NCBI RefSeq assembly: GCF_026241515.1
Contig: NZ_JAPHPW010000033.1
Location: forward strand, 1 to 42,178
Source of the DNA: Vibrio sp. 14G-20
Lineage (GTDB): Bacteria; Pseudomonadota; Gammaproteobacteria; Enterobacterales; Vibrionaceae
Length of the DNA stretch: 42,178 bases
Direction of reading: 5' to 3'
Position 1 is the stretch's first letter. Each line of letters opens with the position of its first letter. This document shows, in pieces, positions 8,842 through 17,550 of this stretch. The notes beneath the pieces are model-generated. The model saw only the letters and a list, made by a program, of their open reading frames with translations, was not told the origin of the DNA and ran no database searches. The translations under genes were made by a program, and so were the position numbers.

Positions 8842-10848
8842 TCAGGCTTCGGTTTCATTTGTCGTTTCAGGCTCGCTAGGCAAGTCCGCAAATACTTGTG
8901 TAGGCTTTGCTACCAAGTTACGGTTTTCCTGATTAACTTCTGAGAGAACTACTTCTAAAACGTCTCCCAGTTTGTATACCATTTCTTTATCGATAGATAC
9001 AGTGCCCATATCACCGTTGCACTCTATTCTCTCTTTATTATTAAGAATGAGAGAGCCAGGGATAAACGCTGCTGCACCATTATCAAGTAAGCGCACACGC
9101 ATACCAGCACGGTTAATGTCAAAGATCTCTGCTTGGAAGCGAGTTTCTTCAACTGGAGCATTCGCTAGAGTGCGAGCATACAACCAATCGCCAACGTTAC
9201 GTTCAGCCATACCGTGGTGACGGCGGTGCAGTGCAAGTTCATCACCAATGGTTTCGTCTGGTGTTTGAATTGGCGCTTTACCAAGGATGTGAGCCTTAAG
9301 CATACGGTGGTTAATCATGTCGCCGTATTTACGAATTGGAGATGTCCACGTCGCGTAAATGTCTAATCCCATCGCGTAGTGTGGTGCAGGTTCATTGCTG
9401 ATCTCGCTGTACGCTTGGAATTTACGAATACGGTTGTCGTAGTAACTGTTGTCTAAAGAGCCTAACCAACGACGCAGAGTCGCAAAACCTTCCAGAGAGA
9501 CGATCTGCTCTTCAGTGAATGGTGTTTCCGCCTGCGGGTTTACCAGTTCAAGAACGTCAGCTACTTTCTCAGCCTTGAAACCAGAGTGGCAGTTAAACAC
9601 ACCTTGGTTGAAGTTTTCTTTTAGTACTCGGCCCGCACAGATGTTCGCGCTGATCATAGACTCTTCAACCAGCTTGTTCGCACTGCGACGCATGTCAGCG
9701 TGGATAGCGACAACATCGTTATCTTCGCTAAGTTCAAAGCGGTAGTCAGGGCGGTCTGGGAACACAACCGCATTCGCTGAACGCCACGCTGAACGCGCTT
9801 GAGCAAATTGGTGAAGATCAGAAACAATCGCAGCAATTTCTTCTGACGGTTGCCACTTCTCTGATGCACCTGTTTCTAACCAGTCTGATACGTTATCGTA
9901 AGCAAGGCGAGCGTGAGATTTGATGTTCGCAGCGAAGAAGTTAATGTCGTCACCGATAACGCCATCTTTAGATACCGTTACTGTACAGCAAAGGGCAGGG
10001 CGAACTTCGTTCTCGATCAGTGAACATAGGTTGTCAGCAAGATCACGAGGCAACATTGGGATGTTACGACCAGGAAGGTAGATAGTGAAACCGCGTTCGC
10101 GCGCCACTTTATCCATTGCATCATTTGGAGAGATGTAAGCTGTTGGATCAGCAATTGCGATAGTTAGCTCAAAGTCACCGTTCTCTTTCTTTTTCGCGTA
10201 AAGCGCATCATCCATGTCTTTTGTGCTTTCGCCATCGATAGTCACAAAAGGAACGTGCGTCATGTCTACACGTTCAAGATCGGCGTCATCGTTAATCTTC
10301 CAATCATCGATACCTTCTGGCTCGCTGTTTGGTAGGTCGTTTTGTGCCAGTGTTACCCACCAAGGTGCAATCTTGTCGTCAGCGTCTGTGATTTTCTCAG
10401 AGATCTGAGCTAAGAAGCCATTGTCACCTTTTAATGGGTGTTGAACGATATGAGCAACAACCCAGTCACCTTCTTTAAGCGTTTCAGGGTTTAGGCCCTT
10501 CTTTGCTTTCGCTTTAAATTGCAGCTTTTTCAGTTGCGGGTGATCAGGAACGACGTTCAAACGACCTTTAAATAACTTCACTCGAGCAATAAAACGAGTA
10601 AGGCCTTGTTCAATCAATTCCTCAGGCTCTGCTACTTCGCGTTCTTTCTCTGTGCGAATGATGGCAATAACTTTGTCACCGTGTACACATTTCTTCATGT
10701 ATGGAGGTGGGATAAAGAAACTGGTCTTGTTATCGACTTCGAGAAAACCAAAGCCTTTTTCAGTGGCTTTGATTGTACCTTCCTTTTTAGGGAGGGTTTC
10801 TTGGATTTGCTGTTTGAGTTGAGCGAGTAGAGGATTATCTTGAAACAT
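8842..10848 (-). CDS. rnb: Exoribonuclease II
   Basis: This 668-residue enzyme degrades single-stranded RNA processively from the 3' end. It begins MFQDNPLLAQLKQQ, almost the same as E. coli RNase II, with cold-shock-type RNA-binding domains (about 1-190), the catalytic RNB domain and a C-terminal S1 domain (about 560-645, RFQAEIFDINRAGMRVRLLD). The magnesium-binding acidic cluster D-G-E-S-T-K-D-M-D-D-A-L and the MAERNVGDWLYAR motif with the catalytic Arg are intact. I start at the ATG at 10848; an upstream TTG at 10872 adds eight residues absent from relatives. It is divergent from deaD, another RNA-metabolism gene, an arrangement that would suit shared cold or growth control. Confidence 0.95.
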   Translation of the reverse strand: MFQDNPLLAQLKQQIQETLPKKEGTIKATEKGFGFLEVDNKTSFFIPPPYMKKCVHGDKVIAIIRTEKEREVAEPEELIEQGLTRFIARVKLFKGRLNVVPDHPQLKKLQFKAKAKKGLNPETLKEGDWVVAHIVQHPLKGDNGFLAQISEKITDADDKIAPWWVTLAQNDLPNSEPEGIDDWKINDDADLERVDMTHVPFVTIDGESTKDMDDALYAKKKENGDFELTIAIADPTAYISPNDAMDKVARERGFTIYLPGRNIPMLPRDLADNLCSLIENEVRPALCCTVTVSKDGVIGDDINFFAANIKSHARLAYDNVSDWLETGASEKWQPSEEIAAIVSDLHQFAQARSAWRSANAVVFPDRPDYRFELSEDNDVVAIHADMRRSANKLVEESMISANICAGRVLKENFNQGVFNCHSGFKAEKVADVLELVNPQAETPFTEEQIVSLEGFATLRRWLGSLDNSYYDNRIRKFQAYSEISNEPAPHYAMGLDIYATWTSPIRKYGDMINHRMLKAHILGKAPIQTPDETIGDELALHRRHHGMAERNVGDWLYARTLANAPVEETRFQAEIFDINRAGMRVRLLDNGAAAFIPGSLILNNKERIECNGDMGTVSIDKEMVYKLGDVLEVVLSEVNQENRNLVAKPTQVFADLPSEPETTNETEA

Positions 10849-11240
10849 TTGACTTTTATCTATCGAGGACAATTGAGCACACTATAATCATTGCGAGGCT
10901 TGATTACTACTGAAAGGCGAAGTGAGCGCAAATTAATTGCCCTCTTATTTAACTACGTCAATTTGTTCGAAGTTTGGTGCTATGACGAGATATTCATCAA
11001 GTTTTGACGATATGATAGCCAGTATTGATGTAAAACCGAAAAATATGTGATGTATTTCAATTTTTTCTGGCTTTTTTTATGCGTTTAGGGAATAATCCGC
11101 CTCCCTTAGACGTCCCTAATGGCTTGAAGTGTTTTATTACTGCTTCGTAACTCTGAATGGAATCAGTATCTGATTGGATCAGTATTGGAATTGATAGAGC
11201 TCCCGGGACCTTTTGTTTACTTATATATAGTGGGATCCCA
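10849..11240 (+). promoter_or_regulatory. rnb-deaD intergenic region and long deaD leader
   Basis: The 392 bp between rnb and deaD contain no supported gene. Near the deaD end are a short hairpin AATCAG-TAT-CTGATT (11161-11175), a related copy GGATCAGTATT (11177-11187), the palindrome TCCCGGGA (11201-11208) and the palindrome TGGGATCCCA (11231-11240) that abuts the ATG. The two palindromes can pair in part, which could mask the start region. Cold-inducible helicase genes often have long regulatory leaders, so a thermosensitive leader is plausible but inferred. An ORF opens at 11157 in frame with deaD, but that extension is not typical of the family. Confidence 0.4.
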
Positions 11241-13238
11241 ATGTCCGAATCTGTAATTCAATTTAATGAATTAGCCCTAAACGATAACATTCTTTCAGCT
11301 CTTGATAGCATGGGTTTCGTTTCTCCGACTCCAATCCAAGCAGCAGCTATTCCTCTTCTTCTTGAAGGCCGTGACGCACTAGGTAAAGCACAGACTGGTA
11401 CTGGTAAAACAGCAGCATTCTCTCTGCCTTTACTTAACAAAATCAACCTGAACCAACATAAACCACAAGCAATCATCATGGCTCCTACTCGTGAGCTAGC
11501 GATTCAAGTTGCTGCGGAAATCAAAAACTTAGGTCGTGACATCAACGGTCTTAAAGTTATTGAAATTTACGGTGGTGCTTCAATTGTTGACCAAATGCGT
11601 GCTCTAAGCCGCGGTGCTCACATTGTTGTTGGTACTCCAGGTCGTGTTAAAGATTTACTAACTCGTGACCGTCTACACCTAGATGAAGCACACACATTTG
11701 TTCTTGATGAAGCAGATGAAATGCTAAAAATGGGTTTCGTAGATGACGTTACTTGGATCCTAGAGCAAGCTCCAGAAACTGCACAGCGTGTACTTTTCTC
11801 TGCAACTATGCCTCCAATGGTTAAGACTATTGTTGACCGTTACCTACGTAACCCGGCTAGAGTTGACGTTGCTGGTACTAACCACACAGTTGATAAAGTA
11901 GCGCAGAATTACTGGGTTGTTAAAGGCGTAGAGAAAGACGAAGCAATGTCTCGTCTACTTGAAACTGAAGAAACTGACGCGTCAATCGTATTCGTACGTA
12001 CTCGTCAAGATACTGAGCGTCTAGCTGACTGGCTATCTGCACGTGGCTTCAAAGCTGCTGCACTGCACGGTGATATTCCTCAGTCTCTACGTGAGCGCAC
12101 TGTTGATCACATCAAACAAGGTGTAATCGACATCCTAGTTGCAACTGACGTTGTAGCTCGTGGTCTTGATGTTCCACGTATTACTCACGTATTCAACTAC
12201 GACATCCCATTCGATGTTGAATCTTACATCCACCGTATTGGTCGTACTGGCCGTGCTGGACGTAAAGGTAAAGCGATCCTACTAGTTCGCACTAACCAAA
12301 TTCGTATGCTTCGCACTATCGAGCGTGTAACTAAGTCTCAAATGGAAGAAATCCAACTTCCACAACGTGACGAAGTTGCTGCTGCACGTGTTGCTAAGCT
12401 TGGCGCTGAGCTTGAAACTGAGAAAGAGAGCAAAGCTCTAGAAAACTTCGCAGGTTTAATCTCTACTCTACAAGAATCTCTAGAAGTTGATGCTGCTACT
12501 CTAGCTGCAATGCTTCTTAAGCGTCAGCAAGGTAAGAGCCCTCTATTCTACGTTGGCGAAGACCCAATGATCGCTGCTATTGAGCGTGATAAGAACCGTC
12601 GCAAAGAGCGTCGTGAAGATCGTGACAATGGCCGTGATGGCGGTGGTCGTAACTTCAATACTCAAGATTGGGATACGTACCAACTACAAGTTGGCCGTGA
12701 GCAAGGCGTTCAGGTTAAAGACATCGTTGGCGCACTAGCAAACGAACTTGGCCTAACTAAAGGTTCTATCGGTGCTATCAAGCTAGACCAAGGTTCTACT
12801 TACGTTCAACTGCCAAAAGCAATGAACTCTGAAACTGCTGGTAAGCTAAGCAAACTTCGTATTCGTCAAAAAGAAGCTGGCGCTGTAGTTGTTGATTTCA
12901 ACGACTTCCGTGAGCCTCGTCGTGGCGGCGGCGGTCGTGATGGCAACCGTGGCGGCGGTCGTGGCGGTCGTGATGGTGGCGGCTACCGTGGTAACCGTGA
13001 AGGCGGTAATCGCGAAGGTGGTAACCGTGAAGGTGGCAATGGCGGTCGTGGTGGCTACCGTGGCAACCGTGATGGCGCACGTGATGGTAACTCAGCTGGT
13101 GGTCGTGATGGCGAGCGTCGCTTCGATCGTAACCGTGGTGGCGATCACCGTGGTAACCACCGTGGCGAACGTGGCCATGGCAACGCAGCAGGCAATGGCG
13201 GCAACCGCGGTCGTCGTCCAGAGCGCAACGAAGGTTAA
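11241..13238 (+). CDS. deaD: DEAD-box ATP-dependent RNA helicase DeaD (CsdA)
   Basis: This 665-residue helicase unwinds RNA during ribosome assembly and mRNA turnover, most needed in the cold. The motifs run in order: Q motif (PTPIQ), AQTGTGKT, PTREL, GG, TPGR, DEAD, SAT, then ARGLD and HRIGRTGRAGR. After the core comes the DbpA-type RNA-binding domain (VGREQGVQVKDIVGALANE, about 485-560). The last 100 residues are a low-complexity Arg/Gly tail with repeated REGGN, RGG and RDG units, longer and more repetitive than the E. coli tail. The start at 11241 matches the conserved N-terminus; it has only a weak ribosome site. It is a single gene closed by a terminator. Confidence 0.95.
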   Translation: MSESVIQFNELALNDNILSALDSMGFVSPTPIQAAAIPLLLEGRDALGKAQTGTGKTAAFSLPLLNKINLNQHKPQAIIMAPTRELAIQVAAEIKNLGRDINGLKVIEIYGGASIVDQMRALSRGAHIVVGTPGRVKDLLTRDRLHLDEAHTFVLDEADEMLKMGFVDDVTWILEQAPETAQRVLFSATMPPMVKTIVDRYLRNPARVDVAGTNHTVDKVAQNYWVVKGVEKDEAMSRLLETEETDASIVFVRTRQDTERLADWLSARGFKAAALHGDIPQSLRERTVDHIKQGVIDILVATDVVARGLDVPRITHVFNYDIPFDVESYIHRIGRTGRAGRKGKAILLVRTNQIRMLRTIERVTKSQMEEIQLPQRDEVAAARVAKLGAELETEKESKALENFAGLISTLQESLEVDAATLAAMLLKRQQGKSPLFYVGEDPMIAAIERDKNRRKERREDRDNGRDGGGRNFNTQDWDTYQLQVGREQGVQVKDIVGALANELGLTKGSIGAIKLDQGSTYVQLPKAMNSETAGKLSKLRIRQKEAGAVVVDFNDFREPRRGGGGRDGNRGGGRGGRDGGGYRGNREGGNREGGNREGGNGGRGGYRGNRDGARDGNSAGGRDGERRFDRNRGGDHRGNHRGERGHGNAAGNGGNRGRRPERNEG

Positions 13239-13310
13239 TCAGCCTTTAGTTTAAGCTGAAGCTTACAAGCCAAGTGCTTATAAACGAACAGCTTAAACAC
13301 TGAATTTAAA

Positions 13311-13337
13311 AGCCGAGCATAATGCTCGGTTTTTTTG
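13311..13337 (+). terminator. Terminator of deaD
   Basis: CCGAGC and GCTCGG (13313-13318 / 13324-13329, loop ATAAT, extended by A-T and G-T pairs) are followed by seven T residues. Confidence 0.85.
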
Positions 13338-13977
13338 TGCCTGCTATTTGAACTTAATCTTTGGTGGGGTCGATATAGAGTCAGCTTACCTCTCTAAGCT
13401 TCACCCCAATAACTAATCTTAGCGCCTAAACTTCGCTGTATCGCGTTCTAAGCTTATACTAAAAGAACGTGCTACAAGATGCTAAAGCAAAGATCGAAGA
13501 CAATCTAAGCGACGTTACAGTGCATCTAATCGCAAAGTTGTGCTCGAAGGTAACCAAAAGAAGATCAGGTATCGTCGTTCACTATTCTCAACCACTGTGA
13601 TCTTTTTGATGCAAACACTGAGCAATTTATAAATCGAGTAAGAAAGTTACCGGTAATGATCAGGAGAAAAAAGGGATGGGTGGCTGTTTTCTAGGCGGAT
13701 TGTCTACATTTGTTCAAGTTACTCTAACTAACTGAACCAAGTTAAAAATAACGTGAGCACACGTTTGCGTCACCTGTTCATTAATTTTCTTATTCAACTA
13801 TTTTTTAATTCCACTCTCGAAATAAATAATTTGATGACTAAGATCAACTTAATTGTGTTCATTTGGTGATTTTTTCAAAACAAAAGTTGAAAGATTCAAA
13901 AATTATTGAATAATGGGCTTAACTAAAATTGAAGTAAACACTTCATCCAATTCGTACTGAAACAGGATCCATATCCA
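13338..13977 (+). other. 640-bp gene-free region upstream of acetate kinase
   Basis: I see no convincing gene here; the longest open stretch (about 13470-13600) has no start codon and several neighbouring stops. The 3' part is AT-rich and holds possible control sites for the acetate kinase gene: an FNR-like sequence and the inverted repeat GAAGT-AAAC-ACTTC at 13931-13944. Confidence 0.5.
13834..13847 (+). promoter_or_regulatory. FNR-like half-conserved site
   Basis: ATGAC-TAAG-ATCAA matches the FNR consensus TTGAT-N4-ATCAA at 8 of 10 conserved positions. The overlapping TTGAT-N7-ATCAA (13831-13847) is a perfect dyad but has the wrong spacing. It lies 130 bp upstream of acetate kinase, a plausible anaerobic target. 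Confidence 0.3.
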
Positions 13978-15171
13978 ATGTCTAATTCGTTTGTTCTGGT
14001 TATTAACTCGGGTAGTTCATCCCTAAAATTTGCTGTAATTGATTCTGTTTCTGGTGAAGCAGTATTAAGTGGCCTAGGGGAGTGTTTTGGTCTTGAAGAT
14101 GCTCGTATGAGCTGGAAATATCAAGGCGAGAAAACTGAAATTGCCATTCAAGGTGAGGGTAACCACCACAAAATTGCCATTGGCAAATTGGTTGGCCTGA
14201 TGGAAGATCTAGGATTCACTGCTGATATCGTGGCTATCGGTCACCGTATCGTTCACGGCGGCGAGAAGTTCACTCAAACCGTTCGCATTACTGAAGAAGT
14301 AACGAACGAAATTGAAAGCCTATCTGACCTAGCTCCACTTCATAATCCAGCAGGTGCTATCGGTATCCGTGCTGCAATTGAAGCTTTCCCTTCTTTACCT
14401 CAGTTCGCTGTATTTGATACTGCTTTCCACCAAACAATGCCACAACGTGCATTCACTGGTGCAATCGCAAAAGAGCTATACACAGACTTCGGCGTACGTC
14501 GTTACGGTTTCCACGGTACTAGCCACTACTTCGTTAGCCGTGAAGCTGCGAAAATGGTTAACAAGCCAATCGAGAAATCGAGCTTCATCTCTGTTCACCT
14601 AGGTAACGGCGCATCTGTATGTGCTATCAAAGACGGCAACAGTGTTGATACTTCTATGGGCTTCACACCGCTTTCTGGCCTAATGATGGGCACACGTTGT
14701 GGTGACCTAGACCCAGGCATTATCGAGTACCTACTTAAGAAAGGTTGGTCACAAGAGCAAGTCTTCAACTCTCTGAACAAGGAGTCTGGCTTCCTAGGCG
14801 TGTCTGGTCTTACGAGCGATGCTCGTGGCATTTTAGAAGCAATGGAAGAGGGCCATGAAGGCGCTAAACTGGCTTTTGAGGTGTTTACTTACCGTGTAGC
14901 TAAATACGTTGCTTCTTACCTAGCTACGCTAGATTCTTTAGACGGCATCATCTTCACTGGTGGTATCGGTGAGAACTCTCTACCAATTCGTCGTGAGATC
15001 CTAAACAACCTTAAGATTCTTGGTTTTGTTGAAGATGTAGCAGGTAACGAATCCGCTCGCTTTGGTGCTGAAGGCATCATCGCGAAGTCTGAAATGCTAG
15101 ATGCTGTAGCAATGGTTATCCCAACTAACGAAGAGTTCGTTATTGCTCAACAGTCGGTAGAGCTTCTGTAA
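13978..15171 (+). CDS. ackA: Acetate kinase (second copy type, without adjacent pta)
   Basis: This 397-residue enzyme interconverts acetate plus ATP and acetyl phosphate plus ADP in the cytosol. All hallmark motifs are present: N-S-G-S-S-S-L-K near the N-terminus, HRIVHGG (about 88-94), VFDTAFHQTMP (about 146-156, with the catalytic Asp), RRYGFHGTSH with the catalytic His, HLGNGAS, GGIGENS and the C-terminal PTNEE. The usual partner pta is not adjacent; a terminator follows and the next gene faces the other way. Vibrio species commonly carry a second, stand-alone ackA on chromosome II, which I infer this to be. AGGA lies 10 bases before the ATG. Anaerobic regulation is possible from the upstream FNR-like site. 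Confidence 0.95.
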   Translation: MSNSFVLVINSGSSSLKFAVIDSVSGEAVLSGLGECFGLEDARMSWKYQGEKTEIAIQGEGNHHKIAIGKLVGLMEDLGFTADIVAIGHRIVHGGEKFTQTVRITEEVTNEIESLSDLAPLHNPAGAIGIRAAIEAFPSLPQFAVFDTAFHQTMPQRAFTGAIAKELYTDFGVRRYGFHGTSHYFVSREAAKMVNKPIEKSSFISVHLGNGASVCAIKDGNSVDTSMGFTPLSGLMMGTRCGDLDPGIIEYLLKKGWSQEQVFNSLNKESGFLGVSGLTSDARGILEAMEEGHEGAKLAFEVFTYRVAKYVASYLATLDSLDGIIFTGGIGENSLPIRREILNNLKILGFVEDVAGNESARFGAEGIIAKSEMLDAVAMVIPTNEEFVIAQQSVELL

Positions 15172-15205
15172 TCTAAGCAACGGCTTAAGTAATAAGAAAC
15201 AATTG

Positions 15206-15234
15206 AAAAGCGAGCCTAAGTGGCTCGCTTTTTT
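15206..15234 (+). terminator. Terminator of ackA
   Basis: A perfect 11-bp stem AAAAGCGAGCC / GGCTCGCTTTT with loop TAAGT is followed by more T. The A-run on the other arm gives a short T-tract for the convergent minus-strand gene. Confidence 0.87.
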
Positions 15235-15353
15235 GTGTCTAGTAAAGTTGCGTCTGAACGTTTTAACAGGGAGATAGCCTATAAGGCGTTCGTCAAACAG
15301 TTTTAGAACAGAGCTTCAATTGCGACTCATCGGGTGCTCTGGAAGCGCTAAGG

Positions 15354-15569
15354 TTATTTAGTCCCTGAGCGGTAGTTTGGATCTGTCCAGCATCGAGGTA
15401 ACTCTTCCCCTGACATAAACATCAGTTCAGATTTTTTAAACATCTCAGGGTCTTGCTGTTCTTCACCTGCTTGAAACCGACCTTCGATACTGTCTTGAAA
15501 TAAGTTGGTTAATTTAGTCATTTCAATTACGTCTACGAGGTCACCGCTTTTTTTCTCTTTTAGAAACAT
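15354..15569 (-). CDS. Unknown 71-residue soluble protein
   Basis: I do not recognise a function. The protein is short, charged and soluble, with no signal peptide and one Cys near the end (ELPRCWTDPNYRSGTK). The central part (LTNLFQDSIEGRFQAGEEQQDPEMFKKSELMFMSGEELP) is predicted-helical in character. A clear GAGGG ribosome site lies 7 bases before the ATG, which argues it is translated. It sits between ackA (convergent) and the cysteine synthase-like gene (divergent), with about 170 bp to the latter start. Confidence 0.6.
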   Translation of the reverse strand: MFLKEKKSGDLVDVIEMTKLTNLFQDSIEGRFQAGEEQQDPEMFKKSELMFMSGEELPRCWTDPNYRSGTK

Positions 15570-15739
15570 TTTTTTGCCCTCAATCTAATCGGTCACCCCT
15601 AATTATAATTGCTATTTGGACAATGAGAGTCTTTTCAATTCCGGCACTTCTTGACTAAGCAGACCCCAGAGCTACGCTTATGATCATCGACAACCCAATC
15701 GATGAACAAACTTATCCTCAACAAATAAATGGAGTCGCG

Positions 15740-16789
15740 ATGTCATTTGCCCATATTGCAAACAATCTCAGTGAACTGATTGGCGATACCGATCTTGTTA
15801 GAATCAACAGTCTTTCAGAGATATCAGGTTGTGAGATTCTTATTAAGTGCGAACACCAGAACCCGGGTGGTTCGATTAAAGATAGAGCGGCACTTCAGTT
15901 GGTTATGGATGCAATAGAAGCCGGTAAGCTTAAGCCGGGAATGACAATCGTCGAAGGTACTGCTGGTAATACGGGAATAGGCCTTGCTCTAGTCGCTAAA
16001 TCCCTCGGTTACAAAATGTTGGTGGTGATGCCAAAAGGGCAGGCACAAGAGAAAGAGCGTATGATCTCGCTTTATAACGCTGAACTGTTATTGGTCGACC
16101 CTTGTCCTTTTGCAAACCCTGAACACTTTTACCACACGGCTAAACGGATCGGTGTCGAAAATGAAGATTATTGGTGGGCAGATCAGTTCGAAAATCTCAG
16201 TAATTATCGAGCGCACTATTTAAATACTGGACCGGAAATATGGCAGCAAACCCAAGGGAATATTGATGCTCTAGTTTCTGTGGTAGGGACTGGTGGAACC
16301 ATTGCCGGAAACTCACATTATCTATCTGAGCAGAAACCCAATCTCGAAACTTGGTTAGTTGACCCAAATGGGTCTGGCATTTATTCGTTTCTACGTAATG
16401 GACACTATCAATCAACGGGAAGTTCGTTCACGGAAGGGATAGGGATCATGCGAACGGTTGAAAATTTCAGGCAGGCAAAAATCAATCGTGCAATCACGCT
16501 TCCCGATCAGGATTTGGTGACGATATCCCGACTTGTTGCGGATCATGACGGTATTCTTCTAGGAAGCAGTTCGTCATTGAACGTAGCAGGTGCACTATAC
16601 GCTGCGGCTAGAATGGGGAAAGGAAAAACCATCGTTACATTTAGCTGTGATCTTGCTGAGCGGTCGTATTCGAAGCTGCACAACGAAGCGTTTCTGAAAG
16701 AAAAAGAGATACAGCTTAATAAAGAAAACCTTTCTCAACTATGGGCGCGTTATCAAGCCGAAGATGGCAACATGGTCGTCAACGTATAG
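15740..16789 (+). CDS. Cysteine synthase-like PLP enzyme
   Basis: This 349-residue protein belongs to the fold-type II PLP enzymes of the cysteine synthase (CysK/CysM) branch. The PLP-binding lysine is K47 in PGGSIKDRAA; TAGNTGIGLA binds the substrate carboxylate, VGTGGTIAG holds the PLP phosphate and TEGIG closes the active site. CysK-type enzymes make cysteine from O-acetylserine and sulfide; relatives make or break other sulfur amino acids, so the exact reaction is open. GGAG lies 5 bases before the ATG at 15740; an upstream ATG at 15680 has no ribosome site and its extra 20 residues do not look conserved. An XRE-cupin regulator resembling the sulfur regulator SutR is next door and convergent. 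Confidence 0.85.
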   Translation: MSFAHIANNLSELIGDTDLVRINSLSEISGCEILIKCEHQNPGGSIKDRAALQLVMDAIEAGKLKPGMTIVEGTAGNTGIGLALVAKSLGYKMLVVMPKGQAQEKERMISLYNAELLLVDPCPFANPEHFYHTAKRIGVENEDYWWADQFENLSNYRAHYLNTGPEIWQQTQGNIDALVSVVGTGGTIAGNSHYLSEQKPNLETWLVDPNGSGIYSFLRNGHYQSTGSSFTEGIGIMRTVENFRQAKINRAITLPDQDLVTISRLVADHDGILLGSSSSLNVAGALYAAARMGKGKTIVTFSCDLAERSYSKLHNEAFLKEKEIQLNKENLSQLWARYQAEDGNMVVNV

Positions 16790-16885
16790 TCGCTTTAAGT
16801 TAGTAACAGCCAGTGGTCTGCCAGCTCTTTCGTTAGCACTAAAGATCCGGTTAGAGCTAAACATACGCTAGCGCCAAATCCGGCA

Positions 16886-17452
16886 CTATTGCTTGTTATT
16901 AGGGTAGTGAATCACATTATGAAATACGGCGTTTCCTTCACCGATATTTTTGTAGCCATGGCTCTGGTTAGCATTAAAGCGAACGGCTTGTCCTGCGCGT
17001 AACGTATGCCACTCATCATCAAACATCACGGCCATCTCTCCTGAAATACATAAGATGTGCTCAGTGACGCCAGCGTTATGTGGGGCGGATTCATGCTGGT
17101 AATCGGGTGCTAGGGTGAGTTCGAATATTTCAAATCCTAGTGCTTCCTCAAAAGGAAACAACAAACTGACGAAAAAGCCAATGTTGTATTCCTCGTGTCT
17201 TAGTTCGTTTGCGTCTCTGAATAAACTCGTCAGTTCACTGTTTGGGCTAGTAGCTATAAAACTCGAAAGTGACACCTCGAACCCAGAAGCTATTTGCCAG
17301 AGCTTAGCGACTGTCGGGCTGGATTCTCCACGTTCAATTTGTCCTAGCATTGCTTTGCTGACGCCAGTTTCTTTTGCTGTTTTGTCTAAGCTCCAGCCTT
17401 TTTCTTGGCGAAGGCGTTTCAAGTTAACGCCAACTTTAATTTCTGTTTGCAT
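16886..17452 (-). CDS. XRE-family regulator with C-terminal cupin (SutR/YdcN-like)
   Basis: This 188-residue protein has an N-terminal XRE helix-turn-helix (about 8-62: GVNLKRLRQEKGWSLDKTAK, GVSKAMLGQIERGESSPTV) and a C-terminal cupin (about 105-185: HNAGVTEHILCISGEMAVMF, then LRAGQAVRFNANQSHGYKN). Such proteins sense a small ligand with the cupin and bind palindromes. It is divergent from a BenE-family transporter, as the E. coli sulfur regulator SutR (YdcN) sits beside the BenE-family gene ydcO, so I infer an equivalent regulator. Two related palindromes lie in the 98-bp gap and are likely its operators, controlling both itself and the transporter. Confidence 0.85.
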   Translation of the reverse strand: MQTEIKVGVNLKRLRQEKGWSLDKTAKETGVSKAMLGQIERGESSPTVAKLWQIASGFEVSLSSFIATSPNSELTSLFRDANELRHEEYNIGFFVSLLFPFEEALGFEIFELTLAPDYQHESAPHNAGVTEHILCISGEMAVMFDDEWHTLRAGQAVRFNANQSHGYKNIGEGNAVFHNVIHYPNNKQ

Positions 17453-17482
17453 ATTTTCTCTACAAGTTTTTTACAAATAAGT

Positions 17483-17500
17483 TGTGCGTTATAGCGCACA
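17483..17500. promoter_or_regulatory. Probable XRE operator 1
   Basis: TGTGCGTTATAGCGCACA is palindromic at 8 of 9 base-pair steps. It lies 31 bp from the regulator start and resembles operator 2. Confidence 0.6.
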
Positions 17501-17517
17501 GTGCTAGGTTTGGTTTA

Positions 17518-17535
17518 TGGACGTTATAACGCACG
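17518..17535. promoter_or_regulatory. Probable XRE operator 2
   Basis: TGGACGTTATAACGCACG contains the perfect 10-bp palindrome CGTTATAACG and agrees with operator 1 at 14 of 18 positions. Centre-to-centre spacing to operator 1 is 35 bp. It ends 15 bp before the transporter ATG, so binding should block that gene. Confidence 0.55.
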
Positions 17536-17550
17536 CAGGAAAAAATTAAC

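Noticed and set aside
10849..10872. TTG start eight codons before the RNase II ATG
   Set aside because: The ATG at 10848 matches the conserved MFQDNPLLAQLK N-terminus.
11157..11240. Earlier in-frame start of deaD adding 28 residues
   Set aside because: Known DeaD proteins begin at the equivalent of 11241, and the extension is unlike the family.
12889..13254. Long plus-strand ORF and a His-rich minus-strand ORF (12898-13080) inside the deaD tail
   Set aside because: They are frame shadows of the Gly/Arg repeat region; their composition is low complexity and no start signal supports them.
13470..13600. Possible relic of a ribosome-hibernation-like gene (AKIEDNLSDVTVHL)
   Set aside because: The open stretch has a stop just upstream, no start codon and no continuation; similarity is too short to defend.
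13831..13847. TTGAT-N7-ATCAA as a full FNR site
   Set aside because: FNR needs a 4-base spacer; only the overlapping 14-base version was kept, at low confidence.
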